From the NCBI GenBank assembly GCA_900547655.1, contig URHQ01000021.1, forward strand, positions 1 to 27,204: a DNA stretch of 27,204 bases, read 5' to 3'. A program made the position numbers and the translations under genes. Every line of letters starts with the position of its first letter. Positions within the stretch are counted from its first letter, which is position 1. This stretch comes from an uncultured Collinsella sp. GTDB taxonomy: Bacteria > Actinomycetota > Coriobacteriia > Coriobacteriales > Coriobacteriaceae. A model generated the notes under the pieces. That model did no database searches, was not told the DNA's origin, and saw only the letters and a program-made list of their open reading frames with translations. This document shows positions 1 to 8,129 of this stretch, piece after piece.

Positions 1-569
1 CGGAAGCTGCCACCGATCTCGACAAGCTCGCCGCGGCTGACGATGACCTCCTTGCCTGCGGCATGGGTCGCCAGCACCAGCAGCACCGCGGCGGCATTGT
101 TGTTGACGACCAGCGCGTCCTCGGCACCGGTGAGCGAACGGACCAGCTGTGCGGCGTGCTCCTTGCGCGACCCGCGCGAGCAGGTGTCGACGCTGTACTC
201 GAGCGTGCTGTAGCCGCGCGCGACCTCGGCCACGGCCTTGGCGGCCGACTCCGCGAGCGGGGCGCGGCCCAAGTTGGTATGGATGACCACACCCGTAGCG
301 TTGACGGCGGGGCGCAGGCTCGGCAGCGCGGAGCGATGCGCACGCCACTCGATAGCCGATGCCAGCCCGCGCTTGGAACGCGGGGCGGCACCGGCGCGAA
401 TGGCGGCACGCTCCTCGTCGAGCTCGGCCGTCACGGCGGCATGCACCACCGCGTCGCAGGTCTCCCCCGCCGCCTTCACTACCGGCCACTCGGCAAGCAG
501 CTCGTTGACGGAAGGAATGGCGCGCAGGCGGGCGCGCACCTCATCGGACATGTTCTGGCTATCGCTCAT
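1..569 (-). CDS. selA: SelA, L-seryl-tRNA(Sec) selenium transferase (N-terminal part, cut by window edge)
   Basis: SelA is a PLP enzyme that converts seryl-tRNA(Sec) to selenocysteyl-tRNA(Sec) using selenophosphate. About 189 N-terminal residues are visible. The family's N-terminal signature is present: an ATGVVIHTNLGRAPL stretch followed by GYSTLEYSVD and a region reading ALVVNNNAAAVLL. The PLP lysine lies beyond the left edge. The ATG at 569 is chosen because GAAAGG sits about 6 bases upstream; a second in-frame ATG at 551 is less likely. The gene lies 76 bases downstream of a molybdopterin oxidoreductase gene on the same strand. Its presence fits the two UGA-selenocysteine genes (fdhF and selD) in the same window. 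selB may follow beyond the edge, but this cannot be seen. Identification is firm. Confidence 0.93.
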   Translation of the reverse strand, partial: MSDSQNMSDEVRARLRAIPSVNELLAEWPVVKAAGETCDAVVHAAVTAELDEERAAIRAGAAPRSKRGLASAIEWRAHRSALPSLRPAVNATGVVIHTNLGRAPLAESAAKAVAEVARGYSTLEYSVDTCSRGSRKEHAAQLVRSLTGAEDALVVNNNAAAVLLVLATHAAGKEVIVSRGELVEIGGSF

Positions 570-645
570 GTGCGGCCTTTCAAAACCAAAGGTAAATCAA
601 TCGTTCGAACGTCAAACTATCAGCCAATTCGATCGGCTGAGTCAA

Positions 646-2763
646 TCAGTCGTTATTATCCTCGTGCTCCGTGATCTTTTCCACGCGAACGGCGTTTTCC
701 TGGGTGAGCGCGGCACCCGTCAGCGGGTCCCAGCGCAGCGGCGTATGGTCGAGCGGGCCCACGCCCAAGGCTTGAGCGCCACCGGCATCGGCGCCAAACG
801 AGCGCCCACCGGGGGCGGCCGACGTAAAGATGCACGCCGGATGCAGATAGGGCGTCGTCTCCACGCGCACGCGGTCGCGGCCCATATCGCTCACGAGTTC
901 GACGATCTCGCCGTCGGCGATGCCCATGTGCGCAGCAGCATCGGCATTCATCTGCACGGCGTCCAAGTCGGAACCAGCCTCGGCGGCACCGGCCGCCGCG
1001 AGCCTGCGCGAGGTATGCGACTCAAAAGGCCGGTTGCCGCTAATGAGGCGAAACATCCCCGGACCGGGCTCCACCATGGGCGCGATCCAGCCGGGCACAC
1101 GACCCAAACCGGCGCGCTCCCACACACTGCTTGCCAGCGCTATCTTGCCGCCGTCCAGCGGAATCACGGGCTCACCCGTGCGCGGCGGCAGTGGCACGCC
1201 CGTATCGGCCCAACCGCGCTCCTTAAGCTCGTCCAGATCAATCCCAAACGGCGCCACCTGGGCAGCCGCCAGATCGTCAGACGTAAACTGGAAATATTCG
1301 CCCACGCCACACGCCTGCGCCAGACCGGCAAAAATCTCCCGACCGGGACGCGTATCGTCATGCAAAACGGGCAGCACGGCGTTGCGGTAGAACACACGCG
1401 CGTCGTTGACGCCTGTCACCGTTCCCACGCCGCGATCAGCCTCCAGATACGTCACGTCGGGCAGCACGAAGTCGGAAGCGCGCGCCGTCTCGGACCAGCG
1501 TATATCAATTGTCACGAGCAAGTCGAGCTGCTGCAAGATGCCCAACCAAGCCTGCGCATTGCCATAGCCCGCACCGGGGTTACTGGCATAGACGATGAGC
1601 CCACGCAAATCGCCGGCAAGAATCGATTGACCGATGGTCGTGCACAGGCCGCGCACCGGATCGACCAGAGGATAACGCTCGGACCCCAACTTGGGCTCGC
1701 GCGGCACCGGCGGCGTCGCAAAGCGCATGGGATCAAGGTCGCCCAATACAAGCGGCGTCGGTGGGTTGAGCACACCGCCCGCGTGTCCGATGCAGCCCAG
1801 CAACACATCGACCAAGCAGATAGCGCGCGCGGTCTGGGTGCTGTTGGCATACGCGATACCGATGCCACCATGAAAGCCCGCATCTACCACAGCGGCAGGC
1901 GCGGCGGCAGCCAGATCGCGCGCCGTCGCGACAATCTCCGCGGCCGGCACGTCGCACATCGATTCAGCCCACTCGGGCGTCCAAGCACTGGCCGCCTGCG
2001 CCAGCTCATCAAAGCCCGTAGTATAGCGAGCAACAAACTCACGGTCGTACAAGTCCTCGGCAATGAGCACATGTGCAATGCCCAGTAGCAAGGCCAAGTC
2101 GCAGCCCGGGCGCACGCGCAACCAGCGGTCGGCAAGCGCCGCAGAGCCACTGCGCCGCGGGTCCACGACAATGATTTTCGCCCCGCGCCGGCGTGCGTCA
2201 TTCAAGGCGTCGACTGCCCCCATCGTCGACGAATCGACAATGGAACGCCCCAGGTACATGATGCAGTCGGTATGCGCAAGGTCGGAGGCGGGACTATAAC
2301 CCAGGCTGTGCTCCCAACCGGTGAGACGGCTTACCTCGCAGGCGCCGTCGGCACCGTATACGTTGGGCGAGCCCAGCGCATGCATAAAGCGATAGGCCCA
2401 GTAGCGGTCGAACGAGGGCACACCAAGTGTCATGCCCAGCGCACGGGGCCCGCGCTCGTCAACAATTCCCAAAAGACGCTCGGCAATCTGAGCAAACGCC
2501 TCGTCCCAGGTAATCGCATCAAACCCCGAGCCATCCCGGCGGCGTCGCATGGGGTGCAAAATCCGGTCGCGCTCGTCAAACGGCATTGCCAGGCGATGGC
2601 GCCCGCGGGCGCACAGGGCACGCGCCGCGCACGGATGTCCCGGCACCGGCAACTCGGCCACCACGCGACCGTCCTCAACGCGTGCCGCAAAGGCGCAATC
2701 GGCATAGCATCCCCCGCATGTGGTCACCACGGCGCGACCGTCACGCTCCACAGCAGATGCCAT
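646..2763 (-). CDS. Molybdopterin-dependent oxidoreductase, DMSO reductase family, substrate unknown
   Basis: This 705-residue protein has the fold signatures of the molybdopterin (bis-MGD) oxidoreductases. An N-terminal [4Fe-4S] motif uses C16, C19, C23 and C51. The probable Mo ligand is C142, in GADGACEVS, and a later IIVVDPRRS segment is typical of the cofactor-binding domain. The residue after the ligand is Glu, not the His that follows Sec140 in formate dehydrogenase H, so formate is not an obvious substrate. No twin-arginine signal is seen, so it is probably cytoplasmic. The ATG at 2763 has AAAGGGG 8 bases upstream; a longer reading to 2829 lacks support and its extra residues look like read-through. 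No ferredoxin or membrane partner is adjacent. A terminator separates it from focA upstream, so it is probably transcribed separately, perhaps with selA. Confidence 0.85.
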   Translation of the reverse strand: MASAVERDGRAVVTTCGGCYADCAFAARVEDGRVVAELPVPGHPCAARALCARGRHRLAMPFDERDRILHPMRRRRDGSGFDAITWDEAFAQIAERLLGIVDERGPRALGMTLGVPSFDRYWAYRFMHALGSPNVYGADGACEVSRLTGWEHSLGYSPASDLAHTDCIMYLGRSIVDSSTMGAVDALNDARRRGAKIIVVDPRRSGSAALADRWLRVRPGCDLALLLGIAHVLIAEDLYDREFVARYTTGFDELAQAASAWTPEWAESMCDVPAAEIVATARDLAAAAPAAVVDAGFHGGIGIAYANSTQTARAICLVDVLLGCIGHAGGVLNPPTPLVLGDLDPMRFATPPVPREPKLGSERYPLVDPVRGLCTTIGQSILAGDLRGLIVYASNPGAGYGNAQAWLGILQQLDLLVTIDIRWSETARASDFVLPDVTYLEADRGVGTVTGVNDARVFYRNAVLPVLHDDTRPGREIFAGLAQACGVGEYFQFTSDDLAAAQVAPFGIDLDELKERGWADTGVPLPPRTGEPVIPLDGGKIALASSVWERAGLGRVPGWIAPMVEPGPGMFRLISGNRPFESHTSRRLAAAGAAEAGSDLDAVQMNADAAAHMGIADGEIVELVSDMGRDRVRVETTPYLHPACIFTSAAPGGRSFGADAGGAQALGVGPLDHTPLRWDPLTGAALTQENAVRVEKITEHEDNND

Positions 2764-2827
2764 CTCGATTACCCCTTTCACCAGCCAAACACAACAGGTC
2801 AACAGCCCGGCAACGAGCCCCAGACCC

Positions 2828-2863
2828 AAAAAGCCTCCCGCACGGCAACGCCCCGCGGGAGGC
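2828..2863 (-). terminator. Rho-independent terminator of the formate hydrogenlyase operon
   Basis: On the minus strand GCCTCCCGC (2863-2855 and 2841-2833 as perfect 9-bp arms) forms a stem with a 13-base loop, followed at once by five T residues (2832-2828). It lies 22 bases after the focA stop, so it ends the hycB-fdhF-hyf-focA transcript and separates it from the molybdopterin gene. Confidence 0.88.
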
Positions 2864-2885
2864 CCAACGTCAAAAAGACGGTACC

Positions 2886-3725
2886 TTACGCCTCGGACTT
2901 CTTGGCATAGATAAACCAGTAGCCGAGCGCAACCAGAACCGCACCGCCCACGATGTTGCCCAGCGTGGCAGCGGACAGGTTAAACGCAATGCCCGCAACG
3001 TTGAGCGCATCGGCGCCGGCGACCTTGGCACCATAGCCGCACGCGTGCATCACGGCACCCATGGGCAAAAAGTACATGTTGGCGACGCAGTGCTCAAAAC
3101 CGCAGGCCACAAAGGCGGCGATGGGCAGCAGAATGCCCACGACCTTATCGACCACGGTCTTGCCGGCGGTACCGATCCACACGGCCAGGCACACAAAGAT
3201 GTTGCACAGGATGCCGCGGAAGAAGATCGTCACCCAGTCGATCGTCACCTTGCCGGCGGCGACGCTCACCATGGAATTGGCGACCGCCTCGCCGTTGAGC
3301 TTGTAAATGCCGGCCATGTACACCAAAAAGACGATAAACAGGGCACCGACAAAGTTACCGACCCATACGACGACCCAAGCCTTGAGCATCTGAGCCAGGG
3401 TGATCTTTTTACTCTTGAGCGCGCAGACCATAAGCGAATTGCCGGTAAACAGCTCGGCGCCGCACACCAGCACGAGCACCAGGCCTAGGCAAAAGCACAG
3501 GCCGCCCACGACGCGCTGGGCGCCCCAGCCCAGCGTGCTGTCGCTCAAAAACACGGTAAAGAACAGGCCGCCGAAGGCAATGAACGCGCCGGCGAACATC
3601 GCCAAAACAAAGGCCTTTGCGACCGGCAGGTTAGCCTTGGTCACGCCGGCGGCCTCGGTCTTGGCCTCGATCGCGGCGGGCGCCAGGCAATCGGGAGCGG
3701 GGTACTCCGCCTTGGAATCTGCCAT
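2886..3725 (-). CDS. focA: FocA/FdhC-type formate channel (formate/nitrite transporter family)
   Basis: A 279-residue integral membrane protein of the FNT family, which forms pentameric formate channels. It has about six hydrophobic segments. Two family hallmarks are visible: the GAELFTGNS loop around residues 89-97 and the FEHCVANMYFLP segment containing the central-pore histidine, here H212 (H209 in E. coli FocA). The ATG at 3725 has AGGAAAGAAG a short way upstream; the longer reading from 3758 would run through this ribosome site and is rejected. It is the last gene of the formate hydrogenlyase operon, 39 bases after hycI, a position comparable to focB at the end of the E. coli hyf operon. 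It probably imports formate to feed FdhF, or exports it, depending on pH. Confidence 0.93.
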   Translation of the reverse strand: MADSKAEYPAPDCLAPAAIEAKTEAAGVTKANLPVAKAFVLAMFAGAFIAFGGLFFTVFLSDSTLGWGAQRVVGGLCFCLGLVLVLVCGAELFTGNSLMVCALKSKKITLAQMLKAWVVVWVGNFVGALFIVFLVYMAGIYKLNGEAVANSMVSVAAGKVTIDWVTIFFRGILCNIFVCLAVWIGTAGKTVVDKVVGILLPIAAFVACGFEHCVANMYFLPMGAVMHACGYGAKVAGADALNVAGIAFNLSAATLGNIVGGAVLVALGYWFIYAKKSEA

Positions 3726-3764
3726 GTCAATCACTTCTTTCCTAATCAGCAGGGACAAGCGCTC

Positions 3765-4268
3765 CTATTGCTCTTGTCCCAAGCGGACAAAGTGGGAAAA
3801 GTCGTTGGCGGCCACGGCGTCGTACACGGCGTCGACGGCGTCAAAGACCTCCGGGGACATAGGGTTGTAAAACTCCGTATCGCCCGGCTGAATCCCTATG
3901 AAGACGATATCTTCGCACGATTGCTCGATTTCCTCGATCAGAATCGACAAAGGGAGCGAATGCGTGGTGAACATCGACTTGCGGGCCACATCGCGCTTAT
4001 CGAGCAGGCGGATAGACCCGACGGGCAGCGCCATGTCGGCGGCATCGACCAAGACCAGGCGAGGCGGACGCTCGCGCTTGACCTCGATGATGTCGTCCTC
4101 GGGCGTTTGGCCACCGTCGATGGTGTACCAACCGGCGATGGGCGCGTCCTCCATCTTTTTGGAGAGCACGGGGCCGGCGGCATCGTCGGCACGCAGCACG
4201 CTTCCCGCCGTGAGCACGATACCCGCAAACGGGGCGCCGTTCACGCGTCCATCCACAACGCGACCCAT
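3765..4268 (-). CDS. hycI: HycI-like hydrogenase maturation endopeptidase
   Basis: This nickel-dependent aspartic-type protease removes the C-terminal tail of the [NiFe] hydrogenase large subunit after nickel insertion. The 167-residue protein follows E. coli HycI closely: RADDAAGP with D29 in the place of D16, IDGGQTPEDDI, VDAADM (D78), TTHSLPL (H103) and FIGIQPG. These acidic and His residues are the expected nickel-binding positions. It begins with about 12 residues that E. coli HycI lacks. The ATG at 4268 overlaps the hycH stop by one base (TAATG) and is preceded by GGGAAGG. Its likely substrate is encoded in the same operon, the HyfG/HycE-like subunit with a 44-residue tail. Confidence 0.92.
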   Translation of the reverse strand: MGRVVDGRVNGAPFAGIVLTAGSVLRADDAAGPVLSKKMEDAPIAGWYTIDGGQTPEDDIIEVKRERPPRLVLVDAADMALPVGSIRLLDKRDVARKSMFTTHSLPLSILIEEIEQSCEDIVFIGIQPGDTEFYNPMSPEVFDAVDAVYDAVAANDFSHFVRLGQEQ

Positions 4269-4849
4269 TACTGCAACCTTCCCGTCAGGTACACGCCCGA
4301 CACATCGCGCACGCGCTCAACCAGATCGCGGAACTTCATCAGAAACGCGACCTGCTGGGCATGCAGGCCAAAGTCGTCGTCGAACACCGAGATGCCGGCC
4401 TTGGCCGAGCCGCGAAAACCGCGCTCGTCGAGCAGCGTGTCGCAGGCCTCGAGCAGCGACGGCACCGCCGCCTTGTCAAGCTGGCACTCGCCAAAGGAGC
4501 GGATGGCCTCGAACTTGGTCTTGGCCTCCCCCTCCGGCAGCGCATCGACGAGCGAATAGAAGACATCCACCGGCACCGACAGGCGCGGCTCAAAGCAATC
4601 GAGCACGCCGGTGTGGTGGCCCACGGCGAGCGTGTAGTACAGCACGTCGCAGGCCTCCTGGGGAACGTCTTCCTCGGTCTCCACAAACTTACGCGTGAGC
4701 TCATAGAAGACCACCTGGTCGGGCGCATGGCCCAGGCAGGGGTCGGCGACGCCCTCGGCGGCCTCGTCGCTTGCGCGCGAGGCATCGCCAAAGGAGCCGC
4801 CGAGCATACCGGGACCCGCAAAGTAACCAGAGCGGTCCGTGAGCTCCAT
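4268..4849 (-). CDS. hycH: HycH/HyfJ formate hydrogenlyase maturation protein
   Basis: HycH-type proteins are needed for maturation of formate hydrogenlyase; their biochemical role is not well defined. From about residue 46 the protein matches E. coli HycH: VFYELTRKFVE, then CDVLYYTLAVGHHTGVLDCFE. At 193 residues it is longer than the E. coli protein (about 136), mainly through an N-terminal extension of about 45 residues that contains Gly-rich and acidic stretches. The ATG at 4849 has GGAGGT 6 bases upstream and sits directly against the hyfI stop (TAGATG), so translation is probably coupled. The extension is therefore likely to be translated; what it does is unknown. Confidence 0.88.
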   Translation of the reverse strand: MELTDRSGYFAGPGMLGGSFGDASRASDEAAEGVADPCLGHAPDQVVFYELTRKFVETEEDVPQEACDVLYYTLAVGHHTGVLDCFEPRLSVPVDVFYSLVDALPEGEAKTKFEAIRSFGECQLDKAAVPSLLEACDTLLDERGFRGSAKAGISVFDDDFGLHAQQVAFLMKFRDLVERVRDVSGVYLTGRLQ

Positions 4850-5632
4850 CTAGTGACCTCCGGCCAGCACCAGATCCTGCAGCGCAGAGTACACCTCGAC
4901 GCGGCGCGGATCGTCCTGCTTGTCGATGAGCAGCGCCATGGCACCTCGGATATCACCCTTGGGCGCGCCCTCGAGCGTATCCATAAACTCGTTGGCCAGG
5001 TCGCGGCCGTAACGGTAGCCGCTCATGGCGCGAGCCTCGCGCTCGATGGCAACGCGCAGCTTGTACGGCACGCCGGGGTGCAGGATATCGGCCTGCTCGC
5101 CGGCGGCCTCCACCGTGGTCTCGGCATGGAGCTTTTGGTCCAGCAGACCGAGCGCCATGGCAAAGCCGTAGACGGTCTGCGCGGGGCTGGGCGGGCAGCC
5201 GGGGATGTAGACATCAACCGGCAGAATCTTATCCGTGCCGCCCCAGACGCAGTAGTTGTCGTAGAAGATGCCGCCGGTGCAGCCGCACGCGCCATAGGAC
5301 ACCACGATCTTGGGATCGGGTGCGGCCTCAAAGGCGCGCAGGGCCGGCATGCGCATGGCACGCGTCACGGCGCCGGTGTACAGCAGCACATCGGCGTGAC
5401 GGGGCGAGGGCACGACCTTGATGCCAAAGCGTTCGACGTCAAAGACGGGCGTGATGGAACCGAAGATCTCGATCTCGCAGCCGTTGCAGCCGCCGCAGTC
5501 GACGCGGTAGACGTACACCGAGCGCTTGATCTTCTTAAGAAGGGTCGCCTTGGCCTTCTCGATGCTCTCGTCGAGCTCGATCTTGGTCGGGCGGTACTGA
5601 AGCCGCTCGGGCAAAAGCGTGGGTTCGGCCAT
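4850..5632 (-). CDS. hyfI: HyfI/HycG, [NiFe] hydrogenase small subunit (NuoB-like)
   Basis: The small electron-transfer subunit of group 4 hydrogenase carries one [4Fe-4S] cluster next to the NiFe site and is homologous to NuoB of complex I. The 260-residue protein has the cluster ligands in VDCGGCNGCEIE, then SYGACGCTGG, and the final Cys in VYIPGCPPSP. These are the NuoB/HycG hallmarks. The first 35 residues contain the KIELDESIEKAK stretch that leads into the fold. The C-terminal tail after about residue 180 is longer than in NuoB, as is usual for HycG/HyfI. The ATG at 5632 has GGAGGAG upstream, and the gene starts 2 bases after the hyfH stop. It faces the membrane arm on the cytoplasmic side. 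Confidence 0.93.
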   Translation of the reverse strand: MAEPTLLPERLQYRPTKIELDESIEKAKATLLKKIKRSVYVYRVDCGGCNGCEIEIFGSITPVFDVERFGIKVVPSPRHADVLLYTGAVTRAMRMPALRAFEAAPDPKIVVSYGACGCTGGIFYDNYCVWGGTDKILPVDVYIPGCPPSPAQTVYGFAMALGLLDQKLHAETTVEAAGEQADILHPGVPYKLRVAIEREARAMSGYRYGRDLANEFMDTLEGAPKGDIRGAMALLIDKQDDPRRVEVYSALQDLVLAGGH

Positions 5633-5634
5633 GG

Positions 5635-6351
5635 TTACTCCTCCTTCGTTTCAAAATCCATGATGATGCCCTCGACCGGCGCCGGACCGGCGGGAATCTC
5701 GGGCGCATCGGGGTTAAGCTCGCGGTCGATATACTCCGGGTTCACACCGTGGCCGCCCAGATACTCCATGCCGGGGCCCTGGGGCTCACCGGACGCAAGC
5801 GTCTCGTTGGCAGCCATGCCGTGCGCGTTGCCGGTCTTTACGGCCGAGGCGGCGCGCAGGGCGTCGAGCTCGCGCTTGCACTCCTGGCACATACCGACGG
5901 TATGGGCGGCCTGCTCGGCCTCCATGCCGCCGGCCTTTTGCAGCAGGCGCTTAGCGTAGTCGATCTCCTTGTGCGGGGCGAACGGCTTGCCGCAGCGCGA
6001 GCAGTGCTCGAGCGTGTAGACGCTCTTGCTGGTGAGGTCGTCCTTGCTCATGACGGCCAGCTCAAACTCCTCGGTGAGCTTGATGGCCTCCATGGGGCAG
6101 GCTTCCTCGCAGCGGCCGCAAAAGATGCAGCGGCCGTAGTCGATCGACCAGGTGATGGTATCGGCCGCAAGGTCGGTGTCCATGCGAATGGCATCGGCCG
6201 GGCACGCCACGCCGCAGGCACCGCAGGCAATGCAGAGCTCGGCGTTGTGCTCGGGCTTGCCGCGCATGTCCTTGTTGGTGGGAAACGGCGCAAACGGGTA
6301 CTTGACCGTCGCGTCGCCGGCCTTGGCGTTAACCTTCCAAAGCTTCAGCAT
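5635..6351 (-). CDS. hyfH: HyfH/HycF, polyferredoxin subunit (NuoI-like)
   Basis: This 238-residue iron-sulfur protein relays electrons towards the hydrogenase module. Two [4Fe-4S] motifs are clear: CIACGACGVACP and CIFCGRCEEACP. Two further Cys pairs, CSRCGKPFAPHKEIDYA and MCQECKR, match additional pairs found in E. coli HycF, so it is an HycF/HyfH type rather than a plain NuoI. A C-terminal extension of about 55 residues, rich in Gly, Pro and acidic residues, goes beyond the E. coli length (about 180). The ATG at 6351 (MLKLWKV) is chosen: GAGGAGG lies 9 bases upstream inside the end of hyfG. The longer reading from 6474 has a low-complexity Arg/Ser start that is a shadow of hyfG. Confidence 0.92.
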   Translation of the reverse strand: MLKLWKVNAKAGDATVKYPFAPFPTNKDMRGKPEHNAELCIACGACGVACPADAIRMDTDLAADTITWSIDYGRCIFCGRCEEACPMEAIKLTEEFELAVMSKDDLTSKSVYTLEHCSRCGKPFAPHKEIDYAKRLLQKAGGMEAEQAAHTVGMCQECKRELDALRAASAVKTGNAHGMAANETLASGEPQGPGMEYLGGHGVNPEYIDRELNPDAPEIPAGPAPVEGIIMDFETKEE

Positions 6352-6352
6352 A

Positions 6353-8125
6353 TTAGAGCGCCTCCTCATCGAGCGGAGCGGCCATGGTGCCCTCGCCCGC
6401 AAGCGGCGACTTGTCGCGCCAGACGTTCTCGAACTGCTCCTTGTCGAGCACGTGGTCGCGCTTGGCGGCGACATCGGTCACCGTCACGCGGTCGGTGCAG
6501 GAGTAGCACGGGTCGAGCGAGCCGACGATCAGCGCCGCGTCGCCCACGGTGTTGCCGCGGAACATGTAGCGCAGGACCGGCCAGTTGCTGTACGTGGCCG
6601 CCTTGGCGCGCCAGCGGTAGCACTTCTGGTTGTTGCCGAGCATGGCCCAGTGCACGTCCTCGCCGCGCGGAGCCTCGGTGGCGCCGATGGCGTACTTGTG
6701 CGGGGTGTACTCCCAATCCGTGGTGAGGATGGGGCCCGACGGGCAGTTCTCGAGCATGGTCTCGATCATGTCGATCGAATCGTAGACCTCCTGGATGCGA
6801 ACGGCGGTACGGCCGAAGGCATCGCAGGTGTCGGCCGTGGCAGCATGCATCTTTTGGACATCCGGATCGGCGTAGCCGTCGAAGGGATGGTCAAAGCGCA
6901 CGTCGCGGGCATAGCCCGAGCCACGCATGAGCGGGCCGACCGGCGAGAAGTCGCGAGCGATCTTGCGGTCCAGAATGCCGATACCGCTCGTACGCTCAAT
7001 AAAGTTGGGCGTGGAGAGCAGCATGTCGACGAGTTCCTGAACCTCGGAGCGCAGCTGGTGGATGGTCGTGAGCGTGGAGAGCTTCTGCTCGGCCAAAATG
7101 TCGCGACGCACGCCGCCGATCACGTTGAGACCATAGGTCTTGCGGTGACCGGAGAGCTTCTCGGCCAGGTCCATGGACTTCTCGCGGACGCGGAAGAACT
7201 GCTGGAAGCCGGAGTCGAAGCCCGTGTAGTGCGATGCCAGGCCAATGTTGAGCAGATGCGAGTGCAGGCGCTCGACCTCGAGCATGATGGCGCGGATGTA
7301 CTGGGCGCGCGGCGGGACATGAATGCCCTGGGCGCGCTCGACGGCCTCGGCATAGGCCACCGAGTGGGCGCAGCCGCAGATGCCGCAAATGCGGTCGGCG
7401 AGGAAGGTCACGGCATCATAGTTCAGGCGCGTCTCGGCGACCTTCTCCATGCCGCGGTGCACGTAGAACAGGCGGTAGTCGGCGTCGACGATCGTCTCGC
7501 CCTCAACGAACAGGCGGAAGTGGCCGGGCTCGTCGGAGGTGATGTGCAGCGGTCCCATGGGAACGAGCGTCGTCTCCTTGCCCTTGGTGTCGGCCAAGAA
7601 CTCGTAGTTTTCCATGTCGCTCGCGGGAGCGGGACGGAAACGGTAGTCCATGGAGTCCTTGCGCAGCGGGTACAGGCCGCTGGGCCAATCGTCGGGCAGC
7701 ACCAGGCGACGACGATCAGGCAGGCCCTCAGGGATCAGGCCAAACATATCGCGCAGCTCGCGCTCGCCCCACACACAGGCGGGGACGAACGGCGTCACGG
7801 ACGGGAACGTCATCTTGGCGGGATCGACCTCGGTGCGCACGGTCACCCAACCGGGATCCTCCCCCTCCATGGAGATGACATAGTACACGGCGTAACGGCC
7901 GCACAGGCTGCGCTCATCGTTGCCGATGATCACGGGAATCCAGCCGTAGCGCTCGTAGTACAGGTAGTGGACGGCCTCGGGCAGCTTGTCCTGCTTGACG
8001 GTGATCGTCAGCTGGTCCTCGCACTGCCACTCGACCTTCTCGATAGCGCCCGGCACTGCGGCGCGCAGGGCCTCGACGTGGCTTTCGCAACGACGAGCGT
8101 AGTCCTTCTTTTCAGGTTCTGCCAT
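6353..8125 (-). CDS. hyfG: HyfG/HycE, group 4 [NiFe] hydrogenase large subunit fused to NuoC-like domain
   Basis: This is the catalytic subunit, which reduces protons to H2. The 590 residues comprise an N-terminal NuoC-like domain (about 1-165, with the ERELRDMFGL motif) and the NuoD-like large-subunit domain. NiFe ligands are C247 and C250 in RICGICGCAHS, and C540 and C543 in DPCYSCTDR. By comparison with E. coli HycE, which is cut after Arg537, the HycI protease should cut after R546 and release a 44-residue tail. The ATG at 8125 has GAGGTGA about 9 bases upstream, and the gene starts 4 bases after hyfF. All four Cys ligands are intact, so it should be an active enzyme. hypABCDEF genes for cofactor assembly are not in the window. 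Confidence 0.95.
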   Translation of the reverse strand: MAEPEKKDYARRCESHVEALRAAVPGAIEKVEWQCEDQLTITVKQDKLPEAVHYLYYERYGWIPVIIGNDERSLCGRYAVYYVISMEGEDPGWVTVRTEVDPAKMTFPSVTPFVPACVWGERELRDMFGLIPEGLPDRRRLVLPDDWPSGLYPLRKDSMDYRFRPAPASDMENYEFLADTKGKETTLVPMGPLHITSDEPGHFRLFVEGETIVDADYRLFYVHRGMEKVAETRLNYDAVTFLADRICGICGCAHSVAYAEAVERAQGIHVPPRAQYIRAIMLEVERLHSHLLNIGLASHYTGFDSGFQQFFRVREKSMDLAEKLSGHRKTYGLNVIGGVRRDILAEQKLSTLTTIHQLRSEVQELVDMLLSTPNFIERTSGIGILDRKIARDFSPVGPLMRGSGYARDVRFDHPFDGYADPDVQKMHAATADTCDAFGRTAVRIQEVYDSIDMIETMLENCPSGPILTTDWEYTPHKYAIGATEAPRGEDVHWAMLGNNQKCYRWRAKAATYSNWPVLRYMFRGNTVGDAALIVGSLDPCYSCTDRVTVTDVAAKRDHVLDKEQFENVWRDKSPLAGEGTMAAPLDEEAL

Positions 8126-8129
8126 GGTG

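Noticed and set aside
602..611. CGTTCGAACG palindrome between selA and the molybdopterin gene as an operator
   Set aside because: It is short and no matching promoter is evident; reported only as a curiosity.
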